A stretch of DNA of 14,132 nt, taken from positions 1 through 14,132 of the forward strand of contig CACZPX010000028.1 of assembly GCA_902783095.1 (NCBI GenBank), given 5' to 3'. This DNA comes from an uncultured Lachnospiraceae bacterium (GTDB taxonomy: Bacteria > Bacillota > Clostridia > Lachnospirales > Lachnospiraceae). A program made the translations under genes and the position numbers. The notes under the pieces were generated by a model. The model worked only from the letters and a program-made list of their open reading frames with translations. It made no database searches and was not told where the DNA came from. Position 1 is the first letter of the stretch. Every line of letters begins with the position of its first letter. Positions 14,059 through 14,132 of the stretch are shown piece by piece.

Positions 14059-14132
14059 ATGGACAGAAGGAATCTGCAGCGCAGAGGGCTGCGGATCGGC
14101 CGACGGTTAGCGGTTGCAATCGCGGCCGGACC
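14059..14132 (+). CDS. Possible start of a membrane or exported protein, cut by the window edge
   Basis: From ATG 14059 the frame is open to the end of the window and reads MDRRNLQRRGLRIGRRL followed by AVAIAAG: an Arg-rich stretch, then a hydrophobic start, as in a signal peptide or membrane anchor. AAGGCGG (14042-14048) could be a ribosome site 10 bases upstream. An in-frame ATG also occurs at 14050. Only 24 codons are visible, so this could be chance. Confidence 0.3.
   Translation, partial: MDRRNLQRRGLRIGRRLAVAIAAG

Overview
The window reads as chromosomal DNA of a GC-rich member of the Clostridia. The proteins resemble those of Lachnospiraceae and relatives: a Tgt with the Firmicutes-type N-terminus, a YajC of clostridial type, DUF5685 and DUF4438 proteins, and a GlnRS. 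AAGGAGG-type ribosome binding sites precede most genes and the promoters look like sigma-A sites. Genus and species cannot be told from the sequence. No phage, insertion sequence, CRISPR array, tRNA or rRNA was seen. The coding is dense, with 13 complete genes and one possible partial gene at the right edge. No gene-free stretch exceeds about 175 bases.

Layout, left to right. (1) An M6-like zinc metalloprotease (+) with its own promoter and terminator. (2) A convergent pair on the minus strand, a C69-family dipeptidase followed by a DUF4438 protein, with a hairpin between them. (3) tgt and yajC (+), overlapping by 4 bases. tgt lies so close to its promoter that its mRNA may be leaderless. (4) pncB and plsC (-), serving NAD salvage and phospholipid synthesis. 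They share a strong bidirectional terminator with yajC. (5) A membrane-anchored DNA/RNA non-specific endonuclease (+). Its promoter faces the pncB promoter, so the two leaders would overlap. (6) A minus-strand operon of three poorly known genes: a membrane zinc-ribbon protein, a DUF5685 protein and a J-domain/TPR protein. (7) glnS (+), then an M20 peptidase (+).

Two themes stand out. Three of the genes are peptidases without export signals (M6-like, C69, M20), which suggests intracellular peptide turnover. A GC-rich palindromic repeat also occurs five times, and only in the two convergent gaps (about 1346-1408 and 8726-8825). One copy supplies the stop codon of the DUF4438 gene.

The best candidate for an undescribed system is the zinc-ribbon/DUF5685/J-protein operon. 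Its DUF5685 protein carries two DxxxD motifs placed like those of squalene and phytoene synthases. All functional calls rest on motifs read by eye; no searches were run.
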